Assembly (NCBI GenBank): GCA_024641445.1
Contig: JAHEDA010000069.1
Location: forward strand, 1-10,480
Length of the DNA: 10,480 nt
Source of the DNA: Gammaproteobacteria bacterium
GTDB taxonomy: Bacteria; Pseudomonadota; Gammaproteobacteria; UBA6429; Thiohalophilaceae
Direction: 5' to 3'
How positions within the stretch are numbered: the stretch's first letter is position 1; the number at the start of each line of letters is the position of its first letter. A model generated the notes under the pieces. That model was not told where the DNA came from, ran no database searches, and saw only the letters and a list, made by a program, of their open reading frames with translations. Of the stretch, positions 1 through 6,902 are shown piece after piece. A program made the position numbers and the translations under genes.

Positions 1-2169
1 GACGCCCTGAATGCTGCCAAACTCCATCAGCTTCTTGGTGATCTCCTTGCGCTGCGAGTAATCCTGCAAGCAGACCTTCATATGTACCTTGCCATCCTTG
101 GTGCGGAAGTAACCATAGGGACGATTCTTCCACGTACCCTCTTGCGCCATAAAGCGCCGAGTCGCACCACCCTCTTTTGCGATCGCATAGGTCGGTGCGG
201 GCCATTGAATACCACGCTTACGCCGCAGCTGTTCATACGGACTCAGACCGTCGAGTTTTTCCACCTCAAGAATGCCCGATAGATCCGTATCTGTTCCAGC
301 ACTTGCACGGATCACGTCACGGAAGATCTCCTCCACGTCGACGAAGCCATCCTTGCCCTTCTTCCAATGGAAAATCTTCTTGCCATCCATCCCCAGGAGG
401 TCCGCAATCTCACGGCCCTTATCGATAACCATGTCGAGGTCTGGGCGACAACCCTTGGGTGGCTCGGCCGCCTTATCCACAATATTGATACGACGCTCGG
501 AACTGATATAGACACCCTGTACCTCACCCCAGGTCGCGGCGGGGAAAATGACATCGGCATACAGATTGTTTGGCGCATGGCGGTAGATCTCCTGCACCAC
601 GTTAAAGGTCTTCTCCAGTGCCGGGCGCACAAGATTGTGCTGATCGGGTAAGTCGATGTGGGTGGCATAGACCAGAAACATGGCGCGCACCTCACCCTTC
701 AACGCACGTTCCATCATGCCGACGGCATACCCAGGGTTCTTTGAGTTCATCGCATTGATGAGATTCTTCTCCGGCACCCGCCAGTGTTTCGACATGTGTT
801 TGCGATGCTCTTCATTCTCCAGCGGTTGATTGAAGGGCAGGCGTCCGGTCAGACCACCGGTAAAACGCTCACCCATGGCATTGGGTTGACCGGTCATCGA
901 GAACGGCCCGCAGCCCGGTTTGGCCAGGTTACCTGTCATAGTCAACAGATTAATGATAGAGATGATGTTGTGCTGACCATGGATATGCTGGTTATAGCCG
1001 ATACCCCACATGATAATGACACCACCGTGACCATCGTCACCGCGCGCTAAACGCTTGCGCGTGGCATCGGCAAACATCCCCGCGACTTTGCGGATCAACG
1101 CCGGTGTCACCTCTTCACTGCCCATGCGGTCCTGCACCTGCTCCGGGCTGTAGTCCTTCAATACGGTTTGGGTGTATTCCTCCCAACCCGTGGTGTGCGC
1201 GTGCATGAAGTCCCAATCGATAACGTCTTTGTGGTCCTTCAACAAAACGTGAGCAAGTGAATTGAGGAAGCTGATGTCGCCATTCAGGATCGGCACATGC
1301 ACTGAGTTCTTCGGGTTGATATCCGCATAGCCCTTGGCGGTACCGGTGTAACGTGGGTCAACGACTACGGTGGAGATATCCTTTTGTTTCTTGTGATCGG
1401 CACAGCGCCAGAAGATGATCGGATGCGCCTCACGCGCATTATGACCCAAGTGCATGATCATGTCGGCGAGCTCGATATCTTCGTAGGCCAACGGTGGCGT
1501 GTCCGAACCCAGGGTCGCAAAGTAACCCGTCACCGCCGAGGTCATACACATACGGGCATTGGCCTCAATGGTGTTGGAGCCCAACACACCCTTCATAAAG
1601 AGGTTCTCTAAATACTGCCCCTCCATGGTGAGCTGACCAGAGCCATAGAGTGAGATGGAGTTGCCACCGTATTTTTTGGCCAGGTTGGCAATCTTGTGCG
1701 CCACCATCTCGGAGGCCTTGTGATACGGCACGCGCACAAAGTGTTCCTCGTCGAAAGACCCCTTGGTCGTACTCACATATTCGAGATTCCCGTGAGCGGG
1801 CTTATTCCACTCCGCCCATACATCCTTGCGTACATAGGAATCACCCTCCATGCGATCGACATAGATCGGCTCGGCAGCGGTAAGACCCTTGATACACTGC
1901 AGGCCATAGTTGGTAGGGTGGTCCTTGTCAGGACGCATGGAGACGATCTTGCCATTCTCGACCTGGATGACGGTGCCACAACCGACACCACAATAGGGAC
2001 ACTGCGCGAGCGCGGTCTTGCGCTGTACTCCACGTGTCGTGGCGGCCTCGGCGGTCGCGGCCTCTAGCTCAGGATTATCGGCAACAAACAGACTGGCACC
2101 TGCCGCTGCACCCGTAATAAAGCTGCTGCTCTTGAGAAAATCACGTCGGGTCATTTTGAAGCGTTTCAT
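1..2169 (-). CDS. Tat-exported NapA-like molybdopterin oxidoreductase (C-terminus cut by window edge)
   Basis: This is a periplasmic Mo-bis-MGD enzyme of the DMSO reductase superfamily, nearest to the NapA/NasA nitrate reductases. The 723 visible codons start with a Tat signal (TRRDFLK, residues 7-13). C57, C60, C64 and C92 are the [4Fe-4S] ligands (CPYCGVGC, then CIKG with the electron-relay lysine K94). C208 in ARMCMTSAV is the expected Mo ligand; the Met after it is typical of nitrate reductases, whereas formate dehydrogenases carry His. GQPNAMGERFTGG (428-439) fits the NasA/NapA pterin-binding stretch. The frame runs off position 1, so the C-terminal domain is not seen. The ATG is fixed by AGAGGA eight bases upstream, and it lies 14 bp after the cytochrome c gene, so the two are surely co-transcribed. 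Nitrate reductase is the best guess, but the missing nap neighbours and several changed motifs leave the substrate open. Confidence 0.9.
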   Translation of the reverse strand, partial: MKRFKMTRRDFLKSSSFITGAAAGASLFVADNPELEAATAEAATTRGVQRKTALAQCPYCGVGCGTVIQVENGKIVSMRPDKDHPTNYGLQCIKGLTAAEPIYVDRMEGDSYVRKDVWAEWNKPAHGNLEYVSTTKGSFDEEHFVRVPYHKASEMVAHKIANLAKKYGGNSISLYGSGQLTMEGQYLENLFMKGVLGSNTIEANARMCMTSAVTGYFATLGSDTPPLAYEDIELADMIMHLGHNAREAHPIIFWRCADHKKQKDISTVVVDPRYTGTAKGYADINPKNSVHVPILNGDISFLNSLAHVLLKDHKDVIDWDFMHAHTTGWEEYTQTVLKDYSPEQVQDRMGSEEVTPALIRKVAGMFADATRKRLARGDDGHGGVIIMWGIGYNQHIHGQHNIISIINLLTMTGNLAKPGCGPFSMTGQPNAMGERFTGGLTGRLPFNQPLENEEHRKHMSKHWRVPEKNLINAMNSKNPGYAVGMMERALKGEVRAMFLVYATHIDLPDQHNLVRPALEKTFNVVQEIYRHAPNNLYADVIFPAATWGEVQGVYISSERRINIVDKAAEPPKGCRPDLDMVIDKGREIADLLGMDGKKIFHWKKGKDGFVDVEEIFRDVIRASAGTDTDLSGILEVEKLDGLSPYEQLRRKRGIQWPAPTYAIAKEGGATRRFMAQEGTWKNRPYGYFRTKDGKVHMKVCLQDYSQRKEITKKLMEFGSIQGV

Positions 2170-2177
2170 GCTGACAG

Positions 2178-2183
2178 TCCTCT
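2178..2183 (-). promoter_or_regulatory. Ribosome binding site of the molybdoenzyme gene
   Basis: AGAGGA lies 8 nt before the ATG at 2169 and directly abuts the TAA stop of the cytochrome gene (2184-2186). Translation of the two genes may therefore be coupled. Confidence 0.7.
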
Positions 2184-2852
2184 TTAATTTTTGCTTGGTA
2201 CGGTACGCATATAGGCGATGATGTCGTCGATCTCACGGTCGCTGAGATTGGCCATGGCCGCTGGGCCCTGGAATCCGCGCATACGTGTGTTGGAACGACC
2301 CTCTTTGATCGTGGTGCGAATAAAGCCGTCCGAGACCCGGCTTAGAAAACCCTTTTTACCGATCGCGGTACCGGTACCACCGGAGGAATAGCCATCACCA
2401 TTCTGACCGTGACAGGTCGAGCAGATCTCATCGAACCACTGATGCCCCAGGCGCGGGTCACCCTTTGTTTCGGCCTGGGCGTCGACCTCTTTGATGCGAG
2501 AAGGCAGTGTTGCGTGCGAGCGCAGGAAGTCCACGATGGCCTCAATATTTTTGTCGCCCAGGTGCACGAAGGGCGGCATACCGGTACCCGGACGCCCGGC
2601 CTTAATGGTCTCGGTGAAAAAATCCACCGGGGCAATGGCCAGGAACTCCTTATTGATTAGCGAGGGAGCGGTCCCCGGCTTGCCGATGGCATCGGCCTGA
2701 TGGCAGAACACACAGTTCTGGTTGTAGAGCTCCTCGCCCTTGAAGGCCAGTTCCTGATCGACCACTGGCACCCCCCTCTGAGTATCTGCATAACAGACAC
2801 TCACAATGGGTAAGGCGATCACCAGGATCATGAGAGATAGTCGTTGCTTCAC
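2184..2852 (-). CDS. Secreted diheme cytochrome c, probable redox partner of the molybdoenzyme
   Basis: This is a 222-residue periplasmic electron carrier made of two small class I cytochrome c domains. A Sec signal peptide covers about residues 1-22 (cleavage near CYA/DT). Heme motif 1 is C47-V-F-C-H51 with GTGMPPF (M92 as likely axial ligand). Heme motif 2 is C144-S-T-C-H148 with a distal Met around 191 or 200. Both domains end in the usual final helix (IEAIVDFLRS and IDDIIAYMRT). The start is GTG; the next Met would remove the n-region of the signal, and a perfect AGGAGG sits just upstream of the GTG. The gene immediately precedes the molybdoenzyme gene, as expected for its electron donor or acceptor. 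It is not NapB, which is shorter and differs around its hemes. The family is clear; the partnership is inferred from position. Confidence 0.92.
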   Translation of the reverse strand: MKQRLSLMILVIALPIVSVCYADTQRGVPVVDQELAFKGEELYNQNCVFCHQADAIGKPGTAPSLINKEFLAIAPVDFFTETIKAGRPGTGMPPFVHLGDKNIEAIVDFLRSHATLPSRIKEVDAQAETKGDPRLGHQWFDEICSTCHGQNGDGYSSGGTGTAIGKKGFLSRVSDGFIRTTIKEGRSNTRMRGFQGPAAMANLSDREIDDIIAYMRTVPSKN

Positions 2853-2857
2853 CGTAG

Positions 2858-2863
2858 CCTCCT
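2858..2863 (-). promoter_or_regulatory. Shine-Dalgarno AGGAGG that fixes a GTG start
   Basis: A perfect AGGAGG lies 5 nt before the GTG at 2852. It decides the start of the diheme cytochrome, for which no ATG is suitable. Confidence 0.85.
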
Positions 2864-2889
2864 GTTTTCGTATTTATTATTGATATAGG

Positions 2890-2905
2890 TGTCTGTTTGC
2901 AGACA
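2890..2905. promoter_or_regulatory. Palindrome TGTCTG-TTTG-CAGACA, candidate operator
   Basis: This is a perfect 6-4-6 inverted repeat, centred 45 bp upstream of the cytochrome GTG and between that gene and the Crp/Fnr regulator gene. The 4-bp spacer is like that of Crp/Fnr operators. It lies just upstream of an AT-rich block containing TATATC (minus strand, 2882-2887), a possible -10. It could instead be a hairpin in the leader RNA. Confidence 0.35.
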
Positions 2906-2972
2906 GGCTAACGAGGAGCGATAGAGGTGGGCTTTAACCTAAGTCAAATTTCTAAAATAAAGTGCAGGTGGA

Positions 2973-2986
2973 TTGATCTAGCGCAA
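2973..2986. promoter_or_regulatory. Weak FNR/DNR-like box
   Basis: TTGAT-CTAG-CGCAA matches one half of the FNR/DNR consensus TTGAT-N4-ATCAA fully and the other half at three of five positions. A second, poorer candidate is TTGAC-TTAG-GTTAA on the minus strand at 2934-2947. Both lie in the 157-bp gap between the regulator and cytochrome genes. Neither is convincing alone, and the regulator's recognition helix is atypical. Confidence 0.25.
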
Positions 2987-3009
2987 TTATCACACGCAGG
3001 CGGTGAACG

Positions 3010-3732
3010 CTAGGGTTCGAGGGAACGCAGACCATCTATATTGACCAGACGAATTTCCTGCCCCTGTACCTCAATCAAACCATCCTGATGCAGGCGCGCA
3101 AGAATTCGCGAGAGGCTGGGTAATTGGATCGAGAGACGTGAGGCCAACACCGTCTTGGTAATGGAGAGATGCACCGAGGCACCACTGCGGGTTGATTTGT
3201 CCGCATGTTGTAGCAGATAGTTAATCAGACGATAGGTCGCATTGTGCAGGGTCAGCCTCTCAACCTCCTGAAACATACGGTGGGTACGCCGACTCATGCA
3301 GGCCAACAGGCTAAAGCAGGTCTCGACCGATTGCGCCAACAGGGCCTTGAAGAACTGATTATCAAAGGCAAAAACCTCACTGTCCTCGATGGCCTCGGCG
3401 TACACGGGGTAGTGACTCACCTCCGGCATAAACATCAGAGCCTCGGCGAAGGTATCGCCCGCCTGCACCACCTCAAACACCTTTTCCTGCCCCTGCGGTG
3501 AGAGACTGCACAGCTTAATCTGACCACTCGATAACAAGTAAAATGAGTTGGCCAGATCATTTGGTGTAAACAGGCGCCGCCCCTTCTCAAGCTGCTGCCG
3601 CCGCCCGTGTTGGTGGACCTTCGTCATCTGCTCCACACTGAGGCCACTGAACAGGCAACACTGCCGGAACGGGTCCGCTACGCTATCTCCATCCACATTG
3701 AAGGGGATTATCTTTTCACGACCGTTTGACAT
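3010..3732 (-). CDS. Crp/Fnr-family transcription regulator, Dnr-like
   Basis: This 240-residue cytoplasmic regulator has an N-terminal cyclic-nucleotide-type sensor domain (about 21-145), a dimer helix (146-172) and a winged HTH (about 187-235). GQEKVFEV and DTFAEALMFM (81-103) match the pattern I recall for Pseudomonas DNR, which senses nitric oxide through heme. There is no FNR cysteine cluster; C25 and C26 are adjacent, so an oxygen-sensing [4Fe-4S] centre is unlikely. The recognition helix reads SIQLPSLSRIL (201-211): Ser-Arg is kept, but the Glu usual in FNR and DNR is replaced by Pro-Ser, so its operator may differ from TTGAT-N4-ATCAA. It lies upstream of and codirectional with the cytochrome and molybdoenzyme genes and divergent from moaA, so it probably controls one or both units. 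Family certain, ligand inferred. Confidence 0.92.
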   Translation of the reverse strand: MSNGREKIIPFNVDGDSVADPFRQCCLFSGLSVEQMTKVHQHGRRQQLEKGRRLFTPNDLANSFYLLSSGQIKLCSLSPQGQEKVFEVVQAGDTFAEALMFMPEVSHYPVYAEAIEDSEVFAFDNQFFKALLAQSVETCFSLLACMSRRTHRMFQEVERLTLHNATYRLINYLLQHADKSTRSGASVHLSITKTVLASRLSIQLPSLSRILARLHQDGLIEVQGQEIRLVNIDGLRSLEP

Positions 3733-3791
3733 AGGTCAGCACACCACCATTCGTAATATGTCCAAATCAGGCCTCATCATGTTTTATCCAG

Positions 3792-3797
3792 TATAAT
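3792..3797 (+). promoter_or_regulatory. Candidate -10 box of moaA
   Basis: A consensus TATAAT stands 43 bp before the moaA start. No good -35 is seen 16-18 bp upstream, so an activator may be needed. The overlapping opposite strand reads TATACT (3790-3795), which could serve the divergent regulator gene. Confidence 0.45.
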
Positions 3798-3840
3798 AAT
3801 GGCAAGGCTTTTCCACTGAACCCACAGGGCCTTCACGACA

Positions 3841-4830
3841 ATGCAGGACAACACACCACTTATCGACCCCTTCGGCCGCAATATTGAGTACCTGCGCCTC
3901 TCGGTTACGGATCGGTGTGACCTGCGTTGTAGTTATTGCCTGCCCAAGGGGTTCAAGGATTTCAGTGAGCCCGCCGAGTGGCTGAGCTTTGCAGAGATCA
4001 CCCGTGTCGTCGCCGCCTTCGCCCAACTCGGGGTACGGCGAGTGCGCATCACCGGGGGTGAACCCCTGGTGCGCAAGGACATACCCACACTGGTGGCCCA
4101 ACTCGCGGCACTACCGGGGGTCGACGACCTTTCACTAAGCACCAACGCTACACGCCTGGCCAAACAGGCCGCCGAGCTTAAACAGGCGGGCATCTCCCGC
4201 ATCAACGTCAGCCTCGATACCCTACAGCCGGAGCGATTTAAGGCGATCACCGGTGGCCAACTCGACAAGGTGATCCACGGGCTCATGACGGCGAAGGCGG
4301 CGGGCTTGTCCCCCATCAAGATCAACATGGTGGTTATGAAGGGCGTCAACGACGACGAGGTCGAGGCCATGGTGAACTTCTGTCTCGAACACGGCTTTAC
4401 CCTGCGTTTTATCGAGACCATGCCCATGGGCGATACCGGGCGTGAGGCAAGCAAGCAATATATTAGTTTGCAGGATGTACGTGCGCGTCTGGAGTCGCAC
4501 TATGAGTTAGTGCCTGGTGTGATGCCCGGTGGTGGCCCGGCGAGGTATGTGCGAGTAGCGGGCACCGAACTACGGATTGGTTTTATCACCCCCATCTCAC
4601 AACACTTCTGTGAGACCTGTAATCGCGTGCGCCTGAGTGCCGAGGGAACCCTGCATATGTGTCTGGGACAGGATGACAGCTATTCCCTGCGCGATCGACT
4701 GCGTGCGGGTATCTCGGATAGTGAACTGCTTGCACACCTGCGTCACGCCGTCAGCCTCAAACCTGAACGCCATGAATTTAAGGAATATCCGGGGCAGATG
4801 GTGCGCTTCATGTCGAGCACCGGGGGTTAA
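3841..4830 (+). CDS. moaA: GTP 3',8-cyclase MoaA (molybdenum cofactor synthesis)
   Basis: MoaA is a radical SAM enzyme that, with MoaC, turns GTP into cyclic pyranopterin monophosphate, the first step of molybdenum cofactor synthesis in the cytoplasm. At 329 residues the length is normal. The N-terminal radical-SAM cluster is C26-x3-C30-x2-C33 (CDLRCSYC). The glycine-rich SAM motif is TGGEPL (71-76). The second, substrate-binding cluster is C257-x2-C260-x13-C274 (CETCNRVR onward). The protein ends in the Gly-Gly tail (STGG) needed for activity. The ATG at 3841 gives the usual N-terminus (DPFGRNIEYLRLSVTDRC), with AGGG about 11 nt upstream. No other moa, mog or moe gene is in the window. Its place beside a molybdoenzyme and regulator suggests a dedicated extra copy or local supply. 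Confidence 0.97.
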   Translation: MQDNTPLIDPFGRNIEYLRLSVTDRCDLRCSYCLPKGFKDFSEPAEWLSFAEITRVVAAFAQLGVRRVRITGGEPLVRKDIPTLVAQLAALPGVDDLSLSTNATRLAKQAAELKQAGISRINVSLDTLQPERFKAITGGQLDKVIHGLMTAKAAGLSPIKINMVVMKGVNDDEVEAMVNFCLEHGFTLRFIETMPMGDTGREASKQYISLQDVRARLESHYELVPGVMPGGGPARYVRVAGTELRIGFITPISQHFCETCNRVRLSAEGTLHMCLGQDDSYSLRDRLRAGISDSELLAHLRHAVSLKPERHEFKEYPGQMVRFMSSTGG

Positions 4831-4834
4831 CACA

Positions 4835-5320
4835 GTGACCCGTCCGCGACTCTGGTCCTGCGTGCTAGGGCTTACCCTCCTCGTCTCCCTCGCCCAAGCT
4901 AAGGAAAGCTTTACCCTCGAGCAGATCCTGGCGCACAAAGAGACGCCCGCTGGCGTTGTAATCGAGATACTTACCGGCGACAACAAGTGTCTAAGCTGGG
5001 CGCTGCCCAAGGCCGAGAGGGTGATCACCACATTGCGCGAACGCTTCCCCGACCTGCCGGTCGCGGTTGTCTCTCACGGGCGTGAGCAGTTCGCCCTGCA
5101 AAAGAGCAAACAGGACGAGCAAAAACAGGTACACCAGGAAGTAAAGACTCTGATTGCCGGTAAGGTGGCCGTACACGTCTGCGGCACCTATGCCAGTCGC
5201 CGTGGCCTGAGTGAAGAGGACTTCCCGGATTACGTCAACGTCGCCGCCGCCGGGCCGGCGCAGATCAACGACTATGTTGCAGTTGGTTATCTATTGCTGG
5301 TGATTACCAAGCCGGATTGA
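4835..5320 (+). CDS. Secreted DsrE-like protein (copy 1), coupled to moaA
   Basis: This is a predicted periplasmic protein of 161 residues. A signal peptide covers residues 1-22 (LGLTLLVSLAQA/KES). The rest resembles the DsrE/DsrF-like fold: strand VVIEILTG (41-48), helix with ALPKAERVITTL, strand and turn VAVVSHGRE (77-84), strand VAVHVCGTYA with C116 where DsrE-type proteins have their reactive Cys, then AGPAQINDYVAVGYLLLVI. C52 is a second mature-protein Cys. The open frame reaches back to 4637 inside moaA, but that part is moaA read in another frame. The GTG at 4835 gives a clean signal peptide and has GGGGG 8 nt upstream, within the moaA Gly-Gly codons. It starts 4 bp after the moaA stop, so the two share one transcript. 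Family by pattern recognition; role unknown, possibly periplasmic sulfur handling. Confidence 0.8.
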   Translation: MTRPRLWSCVLGLTLLVSLAQAKESFTLEQILAHKETPAGVVIEILTGDNKCLSWALPKAERVITTLRERFPDLPVAVVSHGREQFALQKSKQDEQKQVHQEVKTLIAGKVAVHVCGTYASRRGLSEEDFPDYVNVAAAGPAQINDYVAVGYLLLVITKPD

Positions 5321-5376
5321 TTGGTAGTTGTTGCCTGAAGTATCTGACACCACCGCCCACCCAACGGGAATTACCC

Positions 5377-5781
5377 CTAGCACTTTCCGATTCGACGCCC
5401 AGTCATTTTGGTTGTAATACTCATCCCTTGAATATGCATGGAGGCCTCACCACTAAATTGGTCACCGGTGAATTGCACATTCCCGCCCCCTTTAACCTCG
5501 CCACCGTCAGCGCTCTTGCAACTAAAGGTCCAGCTGATTTTCTTACCTTTGAAGTTGCTTTTCACATCACAGTCCTTGGGTATCTCGCCCTGCATCTTGG
5601 CGACCGAGGCGTCATCCTTCAAACACTGCTGTTTGGTCTGGGCCGGCATCTGCATCGGCACACCACTCATCTGAGGCTCCAGACGCACCTCCCACATGCC
5701 GCCGTGAATATCACCGGCCGCCATACTTATCCCGCTAAAACTCATGGCAATACCACAACTTATGACGCGTATTAATCGCAT
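5377..5781 (-). CDS. Secreted DUF3617-family protein
   Basis: This 134-residue protein has a signal peptide at about 1-21 (GIAMSFSGISMA/AGD). The mature part shows the pattern of DUF3617: an early GGMWEVRLEPQMSG block, a Met/Pro-rich MSGVPMQMP stretch, spaced cysteines (QQC, KDC, FSC and a terminal GKC), the FTGDQFSGEASM repeat-like strands, and ITTKMTGRRIGKC at the end. The four cysteines probably form two disulfides. The function of the family is not known. The frame opens at a GTG (5799), but ATG 5781 with GGGAG about 7 nt upstream is the better start. It converges on the DsrE-like gene behind moaA with a 56-bp gap and no clear terminator between them. Whether it works with the DsrE-like proteins is open. 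Confidence 0.82.
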   Translation of the reverse strand: MRLIRVISCGIAMSFSGISMAAGDIHGGMWEVRLEPQMSGVPMQMPAQTKQQCLKDDASVAKMQGEIPKDCDVKSNFKGKKISWTFSCKSADGGEVKGGGNVQFTGDQFSGEASMHIQGMSITTKMTGRRIGKC

Positions 5782-5900
5782 TAGACACTCCCTATTCACT
5801 CAAATGATTCACAAATTTAATCCATGATAACCATAGCGCACCGAGTGCATACTGGCTAGGTCACGTGCCACAATTTCCATTCCCGGAAGCGCCAATACGG

Positions 5901-5931
5901 TACAAAAAAGAAAGGCGTCCGCAGACGCCTT
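5901..5931 (-). terminator. Rho-independent terminator of DsrE-like gene 2
   Basis: Read on the minus strand, a perfect 8-bp stem AAGGCGTC/GACGCCTT with a 4-nt loop (5912-5931) is followed by TTCTTTTTT. It starts 22 bp after the TAG of the gene ending at 5954 and separates it from the DUF3617 gene. Confidence 0.88.
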
Positions 5932-5953
5932 CCGGGTGCCTAGAGGCAACTAC

Positions 5954-6499
5954 CTAGGTCTTCGGCTTAGCCTCGGGGTGATCCAGATAGCGACTATCTT
6001 TTACAGGTGTCGCCGAGGCATTGATTACCTGATAGCCCTTATGTTGCAGGTCGATGATCTCGGCGAAGCCTGCCGGGATGATGGTGACAAAACCATCAAT
6101 ATCCTTGGCATCAAAACCCGCGGCATGCATGGCATTGTTACACATACGGAACTCAACGCCGTGCTTGGAAAAGTCGGCGAGCTTGTCCACCACCGCCTGA
6201 TATTTTTCGTAATTTTCCTTGGCAAAGGCCCGTATCTCGGTCCCGTGCAAAACGACTATAGCCTGACCCGGCACAACATCATTTACATTTTTGATAAAAC
6301 TAACCAGGGCATTGAGTTTTTTGGGGTCATCGTAGTTAACATCATAGACACGCTTGATCTCCGGATATTTATGCATATCAATCTTCGCATCACCAAACGG
6401 CGTCATATCTTTGGTCGTATTTTCTGCCATAGACAGCACAGGCGACGCAAGGAAGGGGAGTGCAGCCATCAGAGCAAAAGCAACATTTCGGGCTTTCAT
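5954..6499 (-). CDS. Secreted DsrE-like protein (copy 2)
   Basis: This 181-residue predicted periplasmic protein has a signal peptide at 1-25 (ALPFLASPVLSMA/ENT). The mature part is a clear DsrE/DsrF-like domain of the COG1416 kind: KRVYDVNYDDPKKLNALVSFIKNV (49-72), strand AIVVLHGTEIRAF (80-92), helix YEKYQAVVDKLADFSKHG, strand VEFRMCNNAMHAAGF with the single Cys120, then DGFVTIIPAGFAEIIDLQHKGYQVI (135-159). Known cytoplasmic DsrE and TusD proteins carry sulfur as persulfide on this Cys; exported relatives lack a defined role. The ATG has AGGAG 9 nt upstream. It has its own promoter (6555-6584) and its own terminator (5901-5931), so it is a single-gene unit. The lone Cys would be free in the periplasm, consistent with a thiol or persulfide carrier (inference). 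Confidence 0.9.
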   Translation of the reverse strand: MKARNVAFALMAALPFLASPVLSMAENTTKDMTPFGDAKIDMHKYPEIKRVYDVNYDDPKKLNALVSFIKNVNDVVPGQAIVVLHGTEIRAFAKENYEKYQAVVDKLADFSKHGVEFRMCNNAMHAAGFDAKDIDGFVTIIPAGFAEIIDLQHKGYQVINASATPVKDSRYLDHPEAKPKT

Positions 6500-6508
6500 T
6501 TATGTTAT

Positions 6509-6513
6509 CTCCT
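6509..6513 (-). promoter_or_regulatory. Ribosome binding site of DsrE-like gene 2
   Basis: AGGAG lies 9 nt before the ATG at 6499 and supports that start. Confidence 0.75.
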
Positions 6514-6554
6514 AAGGGTGGGCAGTACTGTGTACGAGTGAACTTCGCCAACGG

Positions 6555-6584
6555 AATCTACTCCTAACATTCTAAACCTGTCAA
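6555..6584 (-). promoter_or_regulatory. Sigma-70 promoter of DsrE-like gene 2
   Basis: On the minus strand a perfect -35 TTGACA (6579-6584) is followed after 18 bp by TAGATT (6555-6560), four of six matches to TATAAT. Transcription would start near 6548, leaving a leader of about 50 nt. Confidence 0.6.
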
Positions 6585-6853
6585 AGACAATGATTCATAT
6601 TAGGCGGTTTCATTCATTTCATCACTCTGGCGAACCCGCCTAAAAATCATCCAAGACAGAGGGAAGACACCCATTAACGGTTAGCCAAGCCGCACGTCGC
6701 GCTCGACGCTCACAGGCGCAGCGTCCCGCCTTGGTCACGTTGAATCGGCGAGCACCAAGGACACAAGCATTCCCGTCGTATACACTCTGCCAGACTGAAA
6801 GATAGGGATGCTGTCGGGAAAATGGCGGATAAAAAAGCGGCTTTGAAGAGAAG
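6585..6853. other. Gene-free stretch with several inverted repeats
   Basis: Between the promoter of DsrE-like gene 2 and the hairpin behind DsrE-like gene 3 no convincing gene is seen. Open frames on the minus strand here (up to 94 codons) are Arg/Cys-rich, lack good ribosome binding sites and run into the neighbouring DsrE gene. Inverted repeats include TAGGCGG/CCGCCTA (6601-6607 and 6636-6642), GGCG-AACC-CGCC (6629-6640) and CCTTGGT/ACCAAGG (6729-6735 and 6754-6760). The middle part is more G+C-rich than its surroundings. It could be an intergenic repeat or a structured RNA. Confidence 0.5.
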
Positions 6854-6879
6854 ACCCATCCACCGACGGGCGGATGGGT
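6854..6879 (-). terminator. Probable terminator of DsrE-like gene 3
   Basis: A perfect 8-bp stem ACCCATCC/GGATGGGT with a 10-nt loop begins 23 bp after the TAA at 6903. On the minus strand it is followed by CTTCTCTTC, pyrimidine-rich but not a pure T-run, so termination may be imperfect. Confidence 0.6.
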
Positions 6880-6902
6880 TACTACTATGACACTTACGAG
6901 AT

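Noticed and set aside
312..695. 127-codon minus-strand open frame
   Set aside because: It is an alternate frame of the molybdoenzyme gene, Arg/Ser/Trp-rich and without a ribosome binding site.
1..2169. Formate dehydrogenase as identity of the molybdoenzyme
   Set aside because: The Mo-ligand Cys is followed by Met (CMTSAV), as in nitrate reductases, and not by the His of formate dehydrogenases.
3933..4454. 173-codon minus-strand open frame
   Set aside because: It is antisense to moaA, whose motifs are all intact, and shows no domain.
4637..4834. Extended N-terminus of the DsrE-like gene behind moaA
   Set aside because: This part is moaA read in another frame; starting at GTG 4835 gives a normal signal peptide.
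5936..6541. 201-codon plus-strand open frame
   Set aside because: It lies antisense to the clear DsrE-like gene 2, crosses its terminator and promoter, and reads as non-protein-like sequence.
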